Source: Turritopsis dohrnii | Taxonomy: Eukaryota; Cnidaria; Hydrozoa; Anthoathecata; Oceaniidae | Direction of reading: 5' to 3' | DNA length: 64,000 nucleotides | NCBI GenBank assembly: GCA_027922465.2 | Contig: BQMF02000228.1 | Location: 434,001 to 498,000, forward strand | Shown: one piece after another, positions 39,501-48,535 of the stretch | Layout of the letters: every line of letters starts with the position of its first letter | How positions within the stretch are numbered: the first letter of the stretch is position 1 | The notes under the pieces: generated by a model | Database searches by the model: none | Told to the model about the DNA's origin: nothing | The model's input: only the letters and a program-made list of their open reading frames with translations | Program-made: the position numbers and the translations under genes

Positions 39501-42500
39501 TGGGCCAAATTATGAAAGTTCTCCAATTTTCATAAAAATTTGCACAAATCACAGTTGAAAGGTACCGATTTCGAATTTGACAGTCATTTTGTCAAATTTG
39601 GCCAAAATTGGGCAATTCGGGCCAAATTTGGACCAAATTATGAAAGTTCTCCAATTTTCATAAAAATTTGCACAAAGCACAAGTGAATGGTGGTGATTTC
39701 GAATTTGACAGTCATTTTGTCAAATTTGCCCAAAATTTGGCAATTTGGCAATGCTATATTGAGAATGTTTTATAATTGTTGAGAGTAGATTTGTGTAAAT
39801 GTGACACCGTCCTGAAGACTTTAAGCCAAATTTGAGACGAATAAGTTTTGATTTATTTGTTTTGTATAATTGCGAGTTGAAATTCTGCTACCGTTATCAA
39901 TTATTGCATTTCACAGTTTTATGAACAGTATATATTTGTTAGAATTGTGAGAATGCAATATAGCGAAATTTTCAACTTCCAAGTCGTCTTGTTGAAATTT
40001 AAATATGCATGCTTCTTTTTACAAACAAATTTTTTTACAGCAACCTAGTGTAAACTAAAAAGGGAAACAGGAACAGAGATATAACATTTTTTGTGTATAG
40101 GTCACATTAGCTTAGATATGCTTAGCAGGAACAACACAGGCTCGTGAATATGCTTAGTATATGCTTATTTTTTTGACAAAACTGAGGCTGGGTATGCTTA
40201 TAAATGTTATGCTTATAAAAAGAAAAACGTGTATCATACTTTTTCTAGGTTGTCCGAAAGGCCATCCATATGTTATTACAGAGGTTAGCTACCAAAATTA
40301 ATTTGTTTTGATGCAGGTTTGTTGACTCTCTTCTGGCACCATTTTCTATTTTCTATCGACTTTATAGTGTGGAAGACCAACTCAAAGATATCCATGTCCT
40401 GAGTGTGGATCTTCAATTGGTGGAATTAGTCACCGCCTTGACCAAGGAAACGCGGAGCTTCCAAATAGGTGCCACATTGATTAGACTACGTTTTATAAAT
40501 AATTCTCTAACTTGAAATTTTTGTGGCAACAGAGTTGCACTTACGGAGTGACAACATACTTATAAAGCCATTCAACTATTGACAGGGATACAACGAAAAC
40601 TGGACATTGTATTGGTGAAGCCAAAACACAACCCGATCGCCCGATAACTGAAAGACGTCTTTCAACTGCTTCTGTAGCTCTTCAACGACTACTAATGCAT
40701 TTATCTATGATTTTAGCCATTGGAAGAGGTCGTGAGCAGGTAGGGTAAAATTGAAAACGTTCTGAATTTACATTTCATGTGATTGAAAATCGTTATTGAA
40801 ATGATGATGAAATAATAGTAATATTTTAACGTAGGTCATCAGAGGTTTGATTTCAGTGAACATAGGCACAGTGAGCACGTTGCAGTTTCTGGTAGATCAT
40901 ATCCATCACAACTTGAAAATACTCTCAGATGTGTTCACAAAGAACAGCGATGATACTTTTGTGGTAGTTCACTTATTTTTGAAGTGTCTGTCGGAGATGG
41001 TCCCTCAACGTGAGTGAATTTCATGAGAGTATACATACGATGTTTGCTTGCTTTTGAGATACAATCGAACCTCTATTATTCGAATTCCTTCCAATGTGGT
41101 TTAAGTGCAAAGTTGCTTCACCTATCTTTCTTTGTAAATGTACCCCCATAATTCGAGCTCTTCATAATCGCATCATTATCGTGTCCCATTGATGCTTGAA
41201 TTGCACAGAGAGTGTACTGTGCTCTGAATCGATTTTTATATCTCCCATTTAGCAACCCAGCAACACTATGATTTACGCAGTAAAGCTTCAAGGGAACAAT
41301 ATGAAGCACATTTTAATAATGAAGTTATCAATGTATTTCTCGAGGTAATTAGTTTTCTGTGAAAGGAACGTGTTTGTTATAATCTCAACAAGATCTTTGT
41401 CCGCTTAAAAAATCGACACGTATACATGTTTGTTTTCAAAGTTTCAGAGAGACGTTTCTGTTTTTTTTGGACGAAAAAACTATTCTTTAAAACCTAAGAA
41501 CCGTAATTATTCAATGAAGTGCCACTGTTATTATAAAATTCAAGGGATCATGGCACGGCATTAAGATAGATAGAGAGAGTACAAGAGAGATAATACTTTT
41601 ATTGTGTATTTCTTGTATTATTGTGTTTTATTGTGTATTTCTTGTATTATTGTGTATTTCTTGTATTATTGTGTATTTCTTGTATTATTGTGTATTTCTT
41701 GTTTTATTGTGTATTTCTTGTATTATTGTGTATTTCTTGTATTATTGTGTATTTCTTGTATTATTGTGTATTTCTTGTTTTATTGTGTATTTCTTGTTTT
41801 ATTGTGTATTTCTTGTTTTATTGTGTATTTCTTGTTTTATTGTGTATTTCTTGTATTATTGTGTATTTCTTGTATTATTGTGTATTTCTTGTTTTATTGT
41901 GTATTTCTTGTATTATGTTTTATTGTGTATATCTTGTATTATTGTGTATTTCTTGTTTTATTGTGTATTTCTTGTTTTATTGTGTATTTCTATAAAAATA
42001 AATAAAAAAAGTATCGGCATTTTTTTTCTACAGATTTTTATGTATGCCTCATTATAATGTTATATTCAGCGGGTTAAGTACTTACTCCTTCTGCCCAAAA
42101 CATATATCACCTTGAATTTGTTTTTAATTTTAACCTGCTCATTATTGAGCATATTGAGTATTTTCTCTGCTTCGAAAGACTTTAGCAAAGGACTTCGACA
42201 CGGCACGAAAAGAGCTGTTAAATGACACACGAATTGGTGAAAATAAACGCATGAGGCGACTATACGAGTTAGATGTTGTTGATGTGAATGATATCATGGC
42301 TGTTAATGCTTTAAACTGTCCCCCGTTCTGGGAATACCGTCAAGCTGTGAGTTTGAACTCTTTCAAGTTGGTCGTTGAGAGAAGTTTGGTTACAGATGGT
42401 GAATCATATAGATTGCTTGCTCTTTTCCTTCGAAAGGTAAATTTCGTATGATTTGTTATCCATCAAACCGACTGGCGGCGTAGTGACATAGTGCTCATCA

Positions 42501-45500
42501 ACAAGTAAGAATGTGAATAAATCCACTCAGCATGAGACTTGGTTTGATGTCTGAAAGGTTGTCAAATTGTCTAATTGTTTTTAAAAAATGGTATATTGTT
42601 TGCACTGAAATCCTTGGTTAAGTGAATTCAAGCAAACTTAACAACAGCAGCTGCTGTCAACTTTCAGATTTTGGTGACATTTTTTCCGAATAATTGTTTC
42701 GTTTCATTGCTTCTCATGTTTGCTCTACGTACATCTTCTCTCTGTCTCCTCTGGCACACAATCCTCCGTTTTTCAGGAAGAAGTTTTTCGTTCTTTGAAA
42801 GATTTACCATCATTGATTCAGTTGCAAGAAATCTTATTCGGCAAATATAATTATAAGTTAGAAAGGAAAAAGGCACATAAAATGACTATCCAGGAAGCGT
42901 TGGCGAGCTTTAACAAGAGTAAGTTCCTAATTCTAATTTCTTTAATTCTGACAATGCTGGTCCGTTGTCAAGTATTACAGTTTTGTGAAACCAATGTGTT
43001 GCAGTTATGTTGGTTTTTATTGGTTTAAAACTGAAGGCAAAATAAAGCTTTGATTACAATTGCTTAAATCCTGATGTATTTGCACATTTGAACATTTACA
43101 TCTTGCATCTAGGATTCTGTAATTTCCTTTTGTAATAGCTCAACAGAGAAACATATCCAAGCTTATGTCACAGTTTTTTTACATATGGAAAGAAATTTCA
43201 CCATTGCTAAAAGATTATAGTAAGTCCATTACGATTCTAATGCGATGATGTAGTAAAGTTAGTTCTTTCAAGTGCGACTGCTGCGACCCGTGTTCGAGTC
43301 CCAGTCATTTCAATACTGCACTCCAATGCGTTTTAAAAGCAGTGTATCAGCCTGTTAGGTGCAATCTCCTCACTTTACACTGGCCTTTGGGCAAGTAAGA
43401 GAAATGATATACGTATCTCTGTTGGTAAGTCAATGACTAGTTGCAAGTCCGCGGCCAGAAGAGCCAACCTTTACGGATAAAACCCAAGGACTAAAATCTC
43501 CCAGATACTTACTTATGTCATCGATTTGAATGATCTCTGCGTGATATTTCTTTACAAGTTCTTTTGTATTCTAGGTCGTGCAAAAGTAAATCCTGAATTT
43601 CACAAGCCTAGTTTAAGTTTTAAAGACTCTCTGTCGTATTTGCTTTGCTCCAGAAATGGCCCCGGACAGTGTACATTGGCACTGATGGATTTTTTGGCAT
43701 ATCAACAAAACGATTTCTTGGAAAAATGTTTCGTCCGAACAGATGATAACACCCGTCAAGTTCCGATCATGAAAGTTAGGGAAAATGATGTAATATCATA
43801 TCATCCAGAAAAGGATTTATTACCGCTCGTATTTGCGCACTGCCACTATTCTGTGGAGATGGGCAGGGGTTCAAAGATTGAATATGATTTACGTGCCATT
43901 CAAAAGCGTTTGCTAAAAAGTCTATTTTTTGGTAAGCCAAAAGTCGTTCAGCTGCATCAAGAGTTTGTGTATACAGATGATGTGAAGCAGTCCAAGAAAT
44001 TCCTTACGCTTCAGAAAGCAATTCCACAGGTGAAACAATTTGTTTTCAGTATTATTTAACGTCAAAGTATGTTCTGTTGTTAAAGAGAAGACTACCTGTT
44101 GTCTATTTCATATGCATCAAGGTTTTGGGTTGACAATGATGTGATAGTATTGTCGGCTTTAAAGTTTTCCAGAGACATTCAATTCTTTAAAAACTTTAAA
44201 TTTTCAAAATCTGTTATTATTTAGGTAGCAATCCCGTATTCTGAACAAGCAAAGATGATGTTAGAGTTGACAGATAGTTCTCATGTATCGAATACCTTAC
44301 GAGCTGTCGAAATTGCCATCGGTTTTTTGGTGACAACGAAATGCCAACCAAATTTATTATACAGGAAATATTTGACGGACATTTTACAAATGGATGTCAA
44401 TGTATTCCTTCCGAGTCGAAAGGTACTTCAAAGTTACTATCAACAATATATGCCTAGAAGCAATATCAGTCACCAATAGCAACAAACCCTCGTAGCAAGT
44501 TCAATTTGTATCGAATGAATATTATCATGTTGCAGTACATTGTTTATACCCTAATGTTAGCGCAATAGAAACAGCGATATGAGGATTTTAACTACATGTG
44601 TTTCGTCTTTCAGATGCGGAATGAGGTTCGCCTGACCCATATCACAAGCGTGTGGATAATGCTGCAAGTGGAGAAGGCAAAACATCGGCATCTAAAGAAC
44701 CGCGTAAGCTATTGACTAAATTCTTCCATATGATGACATCACGCTTCCTAAAAACCTATCTATTTCTCTCTTATATCTTTCCTGTAAGTAGAAGTTTTTA
44801 ACTGGATTCTGTCCGGATTCTATCCCCTTATCCTGATTTGATGAAATAGGTCAATTTATATTTCACATCAAAATCATTCTGTGTTATTGTTTTAACAAAC
44901 CAATAACTTTCCATAGTCATTCAGTGAAAGTTCGGTTTGTGTTTTTTCTTGATTTGAACACATCCCTTTGATTTTACTCGAATTATCATCAGGCGATTAA
45001 TGACATATGTAATGGTGTGTTTCAGACTGGTTTTCTTAGATTAATTGGTATAGGAATTTGTATTAGAAGATGTTTTCTGCTGTGAAAACAACATTTTTCT
45101 TTCAGGAACCATTCAAGGATGTTAAAGAACATTTTACAGCAGACATTCATCAGCATTACTTGATGAAACTGGAGGATTACGTACGTCACGTGAACAGGGT
45201 CATTCTTTTGTCGTTATTAACGCAATACATTATCAGCGAGTTGAACGATAAAACGGAGAACCATGCTGAATTTCCGTAAGTAGCTACAATCTGATATATT
45301 GCAGCGGATGAATTGACAGAGAAATTATTTCGAAGGAGTACAATTTTGTAGAAATATACACTATATTTTAATTTTTGACGATTTTTCGCACTGGAATATA
45401 TTTCGATGCTAGGAACGCGATTAAGTGTGGTTCAGCCTGAGGCAGTTATTATGATCGCTTAGGAATTATGAAGCCTTGTGTATTGTGGCATTTCCGAAGC

Positions 45501-46436
45501 GTTTATTAAAGTCAAAATATGAAGAACTTTCGATAAGGTCTCTTGGAACAATCGCCACTTCAAAGGATAGACGCCCTCTTTTTACAACAGATTTAGGTTA
45601 TATTTTGTTCTCACTTATTTCGAGTAAAAAACAAACAAAGTATAGAACTCCGAAAACTTTTGTTAGCGTTTGTCTGATTTGTGGTACTGTACATCTCGGC
45701 ATTTAGAATAACGAATTGAGGCGAACATAATTATGTTATGATAATCGCCTTGGCTAGAACTAAAATGAACTGCAATTGTTCTCAGAGGAATCAACCTCTT
45801 TTCGTAAAATATGTAAAGGGTGGTTTTAGGTTCTGAAATGAACCAGTTGATGTGAAAGTAATCAGGAGACTTTTAACCAAAAACTTATAAGCATGAATGA
45901 AGTGTCTTGACCATTGGAAACTGTAAATGAAGCAGGTATCACAATCAATGCCATGAAGAGCATTTTCATTGTAATGATGCGTATATTTTAATGGAAGTGT
46001 ACTCCATCCCTGTAATTTTTCAATAAATTTGTCTACCTGGGTCACCACATGTTTTGCTAAATGCACACTTGTGATGCAAGATATGGAATTATTAAAACAT
46101 CTGTTATCTAAGAGCCAGTGGAAGCATATCAAAACTGTTTGACAATCGTGCATGTTTTTGGCTTCAATTGTAAAATAATAGTTTCTTTGAGTTTTTCTTT
46201 CTCGATATGTTCGTGAATAAGGAAGAAAATTATGCCTGGTTTATGTTAGCACCACCCTATACACTATCCTTTATCTCTCCATTTCTAGTTTGTGTGAAGC
46301 GTTATCTGTCTACGAAGATCAAAAAGGCTCACGAGAAGGCTACGGTGAAGAAATACCAGATTTTGTCTTGTTGAAACACGTGTGTGCTCTTTGGAAGTTG
46401 ATAGCCGACGCTGTATCTAGAGAAACACAAACATGA
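6786..46436 (+). CDS. RNF213-like: RNF213-like giant AAA+ E3 ubiquitin ligase, 5'-partial, 66 exons seen
   Basis: In vertebrates RNF213 is a cytosolic protein of about 5,200 residues. It has a dynein-like AAA+ core and a zinc-finger ligase module, acts at lipid droplets, and coats intracellular bacteria and other targets with ubiquitin. Here 66 exons chain in phase into 12,429 nt with no internal stop, ending in TGA at 46434-46436. Residue numbers count from the first residue seen. Motifs: AAA2 Walker A GMGKS (1061-1065), AAA3 GETGCGKT (1475-1482) with LDEA (1541-1544), AAA4 GKPGSSKS (1833-1840) with VLDEVG (about 1907-1912) and ISNWALDPAKMNR, and an RZ finger (3445-3476). The first exon has no methionine and follows a TTTAG acceptor, so the N-terminus lies upstream. 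No RING finger is found between residues about 2960 and 3020, where vertebrates have it. Assignment to the family is very secure; strict orthology was not tested. Confidence 0.93.
9659..9741. repeat. Perfect 37-bp inverted repeat, 9-nt loop
   Basis: The left arm 9659-9695 starts TAAGGAATGGCCGTTCAACA. The right arm 9705-9741 is its exact reverse complement; the loop is 9696-9704. It lies in the intron between RNF213-like exons ending at 9087 and starting at 9839. No mismatch in 37 pairs implies either recent origin or selection. It could be a tiny fold-back element, or a precursor of a small RNA if transcribed with the intron. Confidence 0.85.
10117..10422. repeat. MITE with about 28-bp terminal inverted repeats
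   Basis: The left end CCTAGGCCGACTTTTTTTTT (then GCGTCACC) is mirrored at the right end by GACAC, eight or so A, then AGTCGGCCTAAGG. The 306-bp element sits in the intron before the 10644 exon. It contains no coding frame. Target duplication is unclear. It is likely a non-autonomous DNA transposon. Confidence 0.75.
11039..11332. repeat. Diverged tandem duplication in intron
   Basis: Two copies of about 88 bp start at 11039 and 11245, 206 bp apart. Each begins TTATTT(A/T)CTGGACACC and contains ATAGTGTTT, GCATGTC and ATGTGCT(G/A)TAAGGAAAC. The copies differ at about one base in six, so the duplication is old. It is intronic and non-coding. Confidence 0.6.
13052..17407 (+). CDS. RNF213-like: AAA1/AAA2 exons
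   Basis: Exons: 13052-13149, 13907-13993, 14108-14211, 14508-14634, 14721-14925, 15163-15409, 16184-16309, 16486-16594, 16710-16884, 16992-17160, 17313-17407. The exon at 15163 encodes SSMKSGMGKSLFV, the P-loop of AAA2, one of the nucleotide-binding units of the ring. Downstream, YQYLKVF and LRGFKGFVVKFLLEMAKDFA match the vertebrate segment linking AAA2 to AAA3. I joined 16594 to 16710 because this gives a continuous frame (QR-ELGVATYFYD); reading through 16595-16660 instead ends in TAG. Small exons and short AT-rich introns are the rule here. Confidence 0.85.
17552..22206 (+). CDS. RNF213-like: AAA3 ATPase module exons
   Basis: Exons: 17552-17758, 17836-17958, 19561-19678, 20367-20605, 21058-21140, 21224-21357, 21434-21526, 21795-21941, 22043-22206. 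The 19561 exon carries MGETGCGKTRLI (Walker A). The 20367 exon carries VLFLDEANTTDAI (Walker B with the catalytic Glu) and AACNPYR (sensor-like). PLRQLVYRVHPLP, WDFGQLDYA and DECSFVSLRDVER follow in the vertebrate order. In vertebrate RNF213, AAA3 and AAA4 are the catalytically active ATPase units. All key residues are present here, so activity is likely. The 1.6-kb intron 17959-19560 shows no exon. Confidence 0.93.
22207..23095. other. Intron with dispersed-repeat sequence
   Basis: No exon is visible. The segment near 22407 (TATGGTCAAGTTCTT ... CAGAGGC) resembles 7818-7862 in another intron, so both are probably copies of one dispersed repeat. The part from about 22550 to 22760 is more GC-rich than its surroundings, which also suggests an inserted element. 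Confidence 0.4.
23096..25544 (+). CDS. RNF213-like: AAA4 ATPase module exons
   Basis: Exons: 23096-23318, 24227-24588, 24796-24954, 25073-25211, 25287-25544. The first encodes ELRIPLFVVGKPGSSKSLAK (Walker A). The second encodes SVVVLDEVGLAEDSPRMPLK (Walker B) and GISNWALDPAKMNRG, which supplies the sensor and the arginine expected to act on the neighbouring unit. Later come EEFFGLRDFY and RRNFSGL, also family landmarks. This is the most conserved part of the protein. The loop between LLEDGTDG and KRVAFVG differs in length from the vertebrate form, which I take as normal variation. Confidence 0.94.
26039..30777 (+). CDS. RNF213-like: AAA5/AAA6 and following exons
   Basis: Exons: 26039-26146, 26221-26306, 26445-26618, 27038-27134, 27753-27947, 28551-28675, 29753-30216, 30346-30777. 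ETGRTVVLMNMGNLYESLYD, LGLGTHRVKCRVH and FPIPLINRLEKHY are near-identical in wording to the vertebrate sequence after AAA4. GWQSGWSFIHIDELR in the 29753 exon matches the conserved WQSVHIDDLR motif. These units complete the AAA ring and, by family knowledge, are not expected to hydrolyse ATP. The 1.08-kb intron 28676-29752 contains a tRNA-like repeat fragment. Confidence 0.9.
27212..27476. repeat. MITE-like element with about 50-bp inverted ends
   Basis: CCCAAAATTTTAGAGTACCC near 27214-27233 is mirrored by GGTACTCCAAAAATTTTGAG near 27456-27475. Further inside, GGGCACTTATTA near 27254 is matched in inverted form near 27429-27440. It lies in the intron before the 27753 exon and has no coding frame. 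Confidence 0.6.
28727..28790 (+). repeat. tRNA-like SINE head, degenerate
   Basis: The sequence has an A-box-like TAGTGGTTAAGTATT and, 35 bases on, a B-box-like GGTTCACATCC, the internal RNA polymerase III promoter layout of tRNA-derived SINEs. The stems needed for a real tRNA cloverleaf are not evident, so I call a SINE fragment, not a tRNA gene. Confidence 0.4.
30778..32728. other. 2-kb intron without exons
   Basis: Between RNF213-like exons AO (ending 30777) and AP (starting 32729). It holds A-rich low-complexity DNA (about 31180-31310) and a repeated GGAGCTTATTATAAA motif near 32032 and 32098. An open stretch at 30807-31031 with three Cys has no recognised domain and no phase-matched splice sites. 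Confidence 0.5.
32729..38862 (+). CDS. RNF213-like: hinge and E3-shell exons, no RING
   Basis: Exons: 32729-32883, 33324-33554, 33705-33901, 33973-34081, 36465-36571, 36651-36896, 37015-37126, 37210-37635, 37970-38092, 38165-38239, 38584-38862. The 36465 exon ends in a helix (LEDFFHGALQTNAMDCDD) that aligns before the RING of vertebrates. The 36651 exon resumes with DDFEKRCLVFYVEIVTEFCF, which aligns just after it. Only a 79-nt intron separates them, so there is no room for a RING of about 40 residues. The 37970 exon has KYLVYGEVYKELR, another landmark. An 87-nt in-frame stretch inside the last exon (38620-38706) looks like an optional intron. The 2.4-kb intron 34082-36464 holds a SINE-like copy and no CxxC-rich exon that I could see. 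Confidence 0.87.
34235..34400 (+). repeat. SINE-like repeat, copy 1
   Basis: Shares scattered but collinear sequence with 43360-43500: TTTACAC, TTTGGGCAAGT, ATACGTA, GATGGTAAG versus GTTGGTAAG, and TTACAGATGGAAGTCCAA versus TTACGGATAAAACCCAAGG. Both copies lie on the + strand in introns of the same gene. The open frame through it is incidental. Confidence 0.45.
38934..40468 (+). CDS. RNF213-like: RZ-type zinc finger exons
   Basis: Exons: 38934-39006, 40249-40283, 40368-40468. Spliced, they give FLPTMPDDNF, then CPKGHPYVITECGRP, then PCPECGSSIGGISH. The pattern C-x3-H ... C-x2-C (C3445, H3449, C3465, C3468 in my numbering, with C3456 in TECGRP) is the RZ finger shared by RNF213 and ZNFX1. In RNF213 this finger, not the RING, is the element required for ubiquitin transfer, including onto bacterial lipopolysaccharide. 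All zinc ligands are present. The 1.24-kb intron between the first two exons is largely filled by a repeat insertion. Confidence 0.94.
39110..40215. repeat. Repeat insertion in the RZ-finger intron
   Basis: Both ends are rich in TATGCTTA: GAGGCTCGGTTATGCTTA at 39138-39155 and GAGGCTGGGTATGCTTA at 40184-40200. The inside has a 128-bp tandem duplication (39491-39618 and 39619-39746) built on GGGCCAAATT and TTTTGTCAAATTTG. It fills most of the intron between exons 38934-39006 and 40249-40283. The element type is not known. Confidence 0.55.
40586..46436 (+). CDS. RNF213-like: C-terminal ligase-module exons and stop
   Basis: Exons: 40586-40739, 40835-41009, 41253-41344, 42179-42436, 42777-42918, 43139-43219, 43575-44029, 44225-44422, 44614-44703, 45106-45275, 46289-46436. 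DTTKTGHCIGEAK after the RZ finger matches the vertebrate DRTQTGHVLG. DLLPLVFAHCHYSVEMGRGS and IAIGFLVTTKCQPNLLYRKY are later landmarks. The last exon ends in VCALWKLIADAVSRETQT then TGA (46434-46436), matching the position of the vertebrate C-terminus (ASCVSVWKTA). No AATAAA is obvious just downstream. The last intron (45276-46288) contains an unassigned minus-strand open stretch. Confidence 0.92.
41601..41990. repeat. 19-bp tandem repeat, about 20 copies
   Basis: The unit TTGTGTATTTCTTGTATTA (or TTTTA at the end) is repeated head to tail. One copy near 41914 is shortened. Because 19 is one more than a multiple of three and the unit has no stop in any + frame, all three + frames stay open for 125-150 codons. 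These frames are artefacts. The array lies in the intron between exons 41253-41344 and 42179-42436. Confidence 0.95.
43255..43505 (+). repeat. SINE-like repeat, copy 2, with B-box-like motif
   Basis: GTTCGAGTCCC near 43292 matches the B box of an RNA polymerase III promoter. The downstream body (TTTACACTGGCCTTTGGGCA and on) is related to 34235-34400. An A box upstream is not clear. It lies in the 355-nt intron 43220-43574. Confidence 0.5.
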
Positions 46437-48535
46437 TCTGTATCTATTGTTATCCCAATGTGATGAATTTTATTGGCTGCTTTAATCTTTGTTTATCATG
46501 CAGTAGTCATGGACCAATCAATTTGAAACAATCAAATGATTTGTGCATTTTGGAATTTAAAGATTACGAACTGTTATTAAGGTCGTCAGAAAACTGAGTC
46601 AGCAGTTTTCTACAAGGGAATCACCATGATTGAGCCAGTTATTTGTTTACTTCTTTCGTTCGCCATTTTGATCTTAGTCACGTGCACGTTCCACACCCAT
46701 TTCTTTTTAGGTGATATTTGTTTTTTTACGGACATCAGTTTTTACGGACATCAGTTTTACGGACATCAGTTTTTACGGACATCAGTTTTTACGGACATCA
46801 GTTTTTACGGACATCTGTTTTTACGGACATCTGTTTTTACGGACATCAGTTTTTACGATTTTTAAAACAAATTCGATTAATTATTAGAAACATTCCGATT
46901 TTTTTGCGACAGTTAATTTTTGCGATTGTGGTCAGATTTTTATCGATTTTAATATAATTGCTGTTGCTGCTAGCATTTTATAAATTTTGTTTCTCAATCT
47001 CTCCGCGCATGACCCACCCTAGTTGAATACTGTCTTTTCAGGTCGAGTTTGAGTGTATCATATTTAAGGCGAGTTCTTTCAATTTAATTCATTGTTTTAA
47101 ATTTAAAAGCAGCCTAAAAATGCATTTTTGGATGTGCCATACCCTACGCTGTTCTAATACAATTTTAAGAATGGTCAGAAAGACTTGACATGAAAGATTC
47201 ATTTTCGACGTTAAAGGCTACAAAATCGTACAGAGATTTTCATACTTCATTCGATCGTACTAACCCATAGATATAGACAGTTGATAACTAGATCTTGTAA
47301 CAATCAGATATGAAAAAATCGACCAAAGCGTCTAGAATATAGCCGGTTAGAAATGGTTTTAACTTTCTGGGTGTTCCCTTTTCAATTTCATGACAGAAAA
47401 TGATTTATTCAGAGTATCAAGAATATTTTCAATCCTCTTACTGTTCCATATATTTTGTAATTGTAATAATTTTATTTCCATTTTTAAGGTACTGCTGATT
47501 ATGTTATGCTAAGTCTTGTTTTAGTAAAATTCAAATAGATCTATTTCTTTGATAATTTTTAGTTATAATTTTGGCCGTGACCCTCGGTATTTTCTTCCAG
47601 TAGATTTTCTCTTCAAAACATTCGATACTTTCTTCGTAACATTTTTTTTTTTTTTTTTTTTTTTAGTAATATTCGTTATTTTGTTCGTACCATCAACAAA
47701 GCTTTCAAATCCAGTAAAGAATCTATGCTAACTAATTTTAACGCGGAAAAAGTTCCTAAAGTGCCATTTATTGAACGCTGGGCGGGATTAAAAAAAATTT
47801 TATTTCCCTAATAATCCGTAAAAAAAAAATGTTTTGCCAGTCGTCGTTGAAAATTAACGACAATTTAAAAGTTATATATCAACCTGTGTAAGGTCGGTTA
47901 ATCTTGCTTCTTATGGTTCTTGGTTCATAAACCTTAGCATGTTTATTTTTGTGTAGCGCGCAAGATATCACGTCATTTATGTTAAACATCCAATATACAT
48001 CATTTAACATAAAAAGTAGCTCGACTGTGCTGTGCTATGCCAGACAAGCTAGGATGGATTTCTGTTCAAAGACAAAAGCATTGTGGAAATTCGGCTGCAT
48101 ATTTGTGACTTTACATACTTGGTCTGAACAATGCGGCACCAGAAACCATTTGGAGTTCGTTGTGCTTCTATTTTAGACTGACATGATTATAGTTACAAAA
48201 TCAAGAACTGGAGACCTTCTTGGATTTTATATCCTTCAAATTGAATTTTTTTTTCATGCCGAAAATATCTCTGCAGGTGTACTCAGTATTCACAGTTTCT
48301 TACGGTTCGTTGAACAGAAGATAACAGTGCCGAAATTGAGTTGAAACAGGGAACGATCTAAAACAAACACATAAAAACCAACAATAAATGACTTGGTTGT
48401 TAATCAGAAACAAGATTTATGCGTTTTCCCAACTGTCGTTGTTATCGCTACTTACTGTTGTCTTTGAGCATTTACAAAGTGTTGATCATGTGCGTCGTCT
48501 TTACGGATGTTATTTAAACTATTGACAAAAAAGCA
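46437..48535. other. Intergenic region between RNF213-like and PA14 genes
   Basis: 2.1 kb with no recognised gene on either strand. It should contain the 3' UTR of the upstream gene and the promoter of the downstream gene, but no clear poly(A) signal or TATA box stands out. It includes the 16-bp tandem repeat at 46721-46857 and a run of T near 47642-47665. Confidence 0.6.
46721..46857. repeat. 16-bp tandem repeat, 8 copies
   Basis: Unit TTTTTACGGACATCAG; one copy is 15 bp and two have CTG in place of CAG. It starts about 285 bp after the RNF213-like stop. Open frames across it are by-products of the repeat. Confidence 0.9.

Noticed and set aside
41602..42057. Long + strand open frames rich in Cys, Ile, Phe, Tyr
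   Set aside because: They are the three frames of a 19-bp tandem repeat lying in an intron.
46626..46957. Open frames with repeated FYGHQFLRTSVFTDIS-like motif
   Set aside because: By-product of the 16-bp tandem repeat; no start context or splice support.
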